Below, in pieces: positions 63,163 to 64,000 of a DNA stretch of 64,000 bases; within the stretch, counting starts at the first letter, position 1; every line of letters starts with the position of its first letter. The stretch is taken from NCBI RefSeq assembly GCF_019351435.1, contig NZ_JAHWYN010000015.1, positions 1 to 64,000 on the forward strand, given 5' to 3'. Made by a program: the position numbers and the translations under genes. The stretch is from Flavobacterium taihuense. GTDB lineage: Bacteria > Bacteroidota > Bacteroidia > Flavobacteriales > Flavobacteriaceae. The notes under the pieces are model-generated. The model was not told where the DNA came from and ran no database searches. It worked only from the letters and a program-made list of their open reading frames with translations.

Positions 63163-64000
63163 ATGCAGAACCAAACCCGTATAATTATAGAAAATGTCTT
63201 GCCACAACTGAATTGTGGTAGCTTTGCAATCAAAAGAATAATAGGTCAAAAAATACTTGTCTCCGCAGATGTTTTTTCTGATGGACATGATGTAATTCAA
63301 TGTTGTGTAAAATTCAAACACGAATCTGAAGCAAATTGGCAAGAAGTTCGAATGACACCCACTCATAATGACGAATGGTTTGCTGAATTTCAAGTTGATA
63401 AACAAGGGAAATACATCTATTTTGTAGAGGGATGGGTAGACTATGCATTGAACTGGCAGCATGGTACCGAGCGTAAAATCAACGATAATCAATATGTTAA
63501 ATCCGAACTATTGGAAGGTGCAGAATATGTGCGAGCCATTCTGAATACTGTTGATGCTTCTGAAAATGAGTACCTCAATCGACTCGTTTATTATTTCGCA
63601 ACAGAATCCGAATATGACAATGCTGTTCGAGAAACTACATCGGAAGAATTGATTCGAATTTTCAAAAAGTACCCAGTACGTTTTTTACAAAATAAATCGA
63701 TTGATTTAGAAGTATATGTAGATCGAAAAAAAGCATTATTCAGTACTTGGTATGAATTTTTCCCACGTTCAGCATCAGAAGAAGACGGGAAACATGGTAC
63801 TTTTAAAGATTGTGAAAAATTACTACCTCGAGTTGCCGAAATGGGATTTGACACACTCTATTTCCCTCCAATTCATCCAATTGGTGAAGTGAATAGAAAA
63901 GGTAGAAACAATGCCACCAATGCTGAATATGGTGATGTTGGCTCGCCATGGGGAATTGGTTCTCATCACGGTGGACACAAATCCTCCCATCCTGAATTAG
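63163..64000 (+). CDS. glgE: alpha-1,4-glucan:maltose-1-phosphate maltosyltransferase, N-terminal part
   Basis: The frame is open from ATG 63163 (or ATG 63142, seven codons earlier) to the window edge without a stop. The N-terminal Ig-like domain (about residues 1-130) and start of the GH13 barrel are visible, with STWYEFFPRSAS, GTFKDCEKLLPRVAEMGFDTLYFPPIHPIGEVNRKGRNN and GSPWGIGSHHGGHKSSHPEL, diagnostic of GlgE. GlgE transfers maltose from maltose-1-phosphate to alpha-glucan. The rest lies right of the window. Confidence 0.92.
   Translation, partial: MQNQTRIIIENVLPQLNCGSFAIKRIIGQKILVSADVFSDGHDVIQCCVKFKHESEANWQEVRMTPTHNDEWFAEFQVDKQGKYIYFVEGWVDYALNWQHGTERKINDNQYVKSELLEGAEYVRAILNTVDASENEYLNRLVYYFATESEYDNAVRETTSEELIRIFKKYPVRFLQNKSIDLEVYVDRKKALFSTWYEFFPRSASEEDGKHGTFKDCEKLLPRVAEMGFDTLYFPPIHPIGEVNRKGRNNATNAEYGDVGSPWGIGSHHGGHKSSHPEL

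Overview
This window looks like a chromosomal segment of a Flavobacterium-type Bacteroidota. The evidence is: AT-rich DNA; almost no Shine-Dalgarno sequences; promoters of the TTG-N19/20-TAnnTTTG type; a fused LpxC/FabZ gene; lpxD-lpxC/fabZ-lpxA-efp-lpxD2-sucD gene order; DUF3822 next to rsmD; and a bacterial deoxyhypusine-synthase-like gene next to a short arginine decarboxylase. It is ordinary core genome with small accessory patches. I see no prophage, CRISPR array, rRNA operon or complete insertion sequence.

Layout. 1-450: tail of an IS4-type transposase cut by the window edge, then tRNA-Pro. 450-6,140: a secreted Cys-rich protein, a class V aminotransferase, two tandem LpxL-like acyltransferases, a rhomboid protease and a SIMPL protein. 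6,200-10,020: tRNA-Tyr, a TlpA-like lipoprotein split by an in-frame TGA, small proteins including a DnaJ-KTSC fusion, and an unexplained repeat-like intergenic stretch near 9,300-9,410. 10,020-13,260: a CHASE/PAS histidine kinase with a stand-alone receiver. 13,500-21,700: small proteins, YchJ, a META-domain lipoprotein, a VWA + MoxR-type AAA ATPase pair separated by palindromic repeats, an NTF2-like secreted protein, a 2OG-Fe(II) oxygenase and an RMND1-like membrane protein. 21,800-26,250: RNase P RNA, DoxX, PanE, two outer-membrane barrels, RsmD and DUF3822. 26,400-34,700: RecD-like helicase, VOC protein, extradiol dioxygenase, KdsB, a potassium-channel-like protein, GH3 glycosidase, spermidine-synthase-like and PlsC-like proteins, and an XRE regulator. 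34,900-42,520: M14 peptidase, Lrp/AsnC regulator, PEP carboxylase, DinB, a base-excision glycosylase and RecQ. 42,600-50,300: acidic protein, DHS-like enzyme, arginine decarboxylase, AroB, proline dehydrogenase, ABC exporter and tRNA-Val. 50,500-58,700: HD phosphohydrolase and the lipid A/efp/sucD block. 58,700-64,000: MsrB, an alpha/beta hydrolase, then glgA-glgC-glgE (glgE runs off the right edge).

How genes work together. LpxD, LpxC/FabZ, LpxA, a second LpxD-like protein, KdsB and the two LpxL-like proteins all serve lipid A/Kdo production. Arginine decarboxylase and the DHS-like protein suggest agmatine-linked polyamine synthesis. GlgA, GlgC and GlgE indicate alpha-glucan storage with both ADP-glucose and maltose-1-phosphate routes. 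PEP carboxylase, SucD and proline dehydrogenase feed the TCA cycle. RecQ, the glycosylase and the RecD-like helicase are DNA maintenance.

The items most worth checking are the in-frame TGA in the TlpA-like gene, a cluster of six TTTACAA/TTGTAAA half-sites between the XRE regulator and the M14 peptidase, the palindromes inside the VWA/MoxR gene pair, the 9.3-9.4 kb element, and the GlgA-GlgC-GlgE arrangement with its long intergenic hairpin. None is proven to be a new system from sequence alone.
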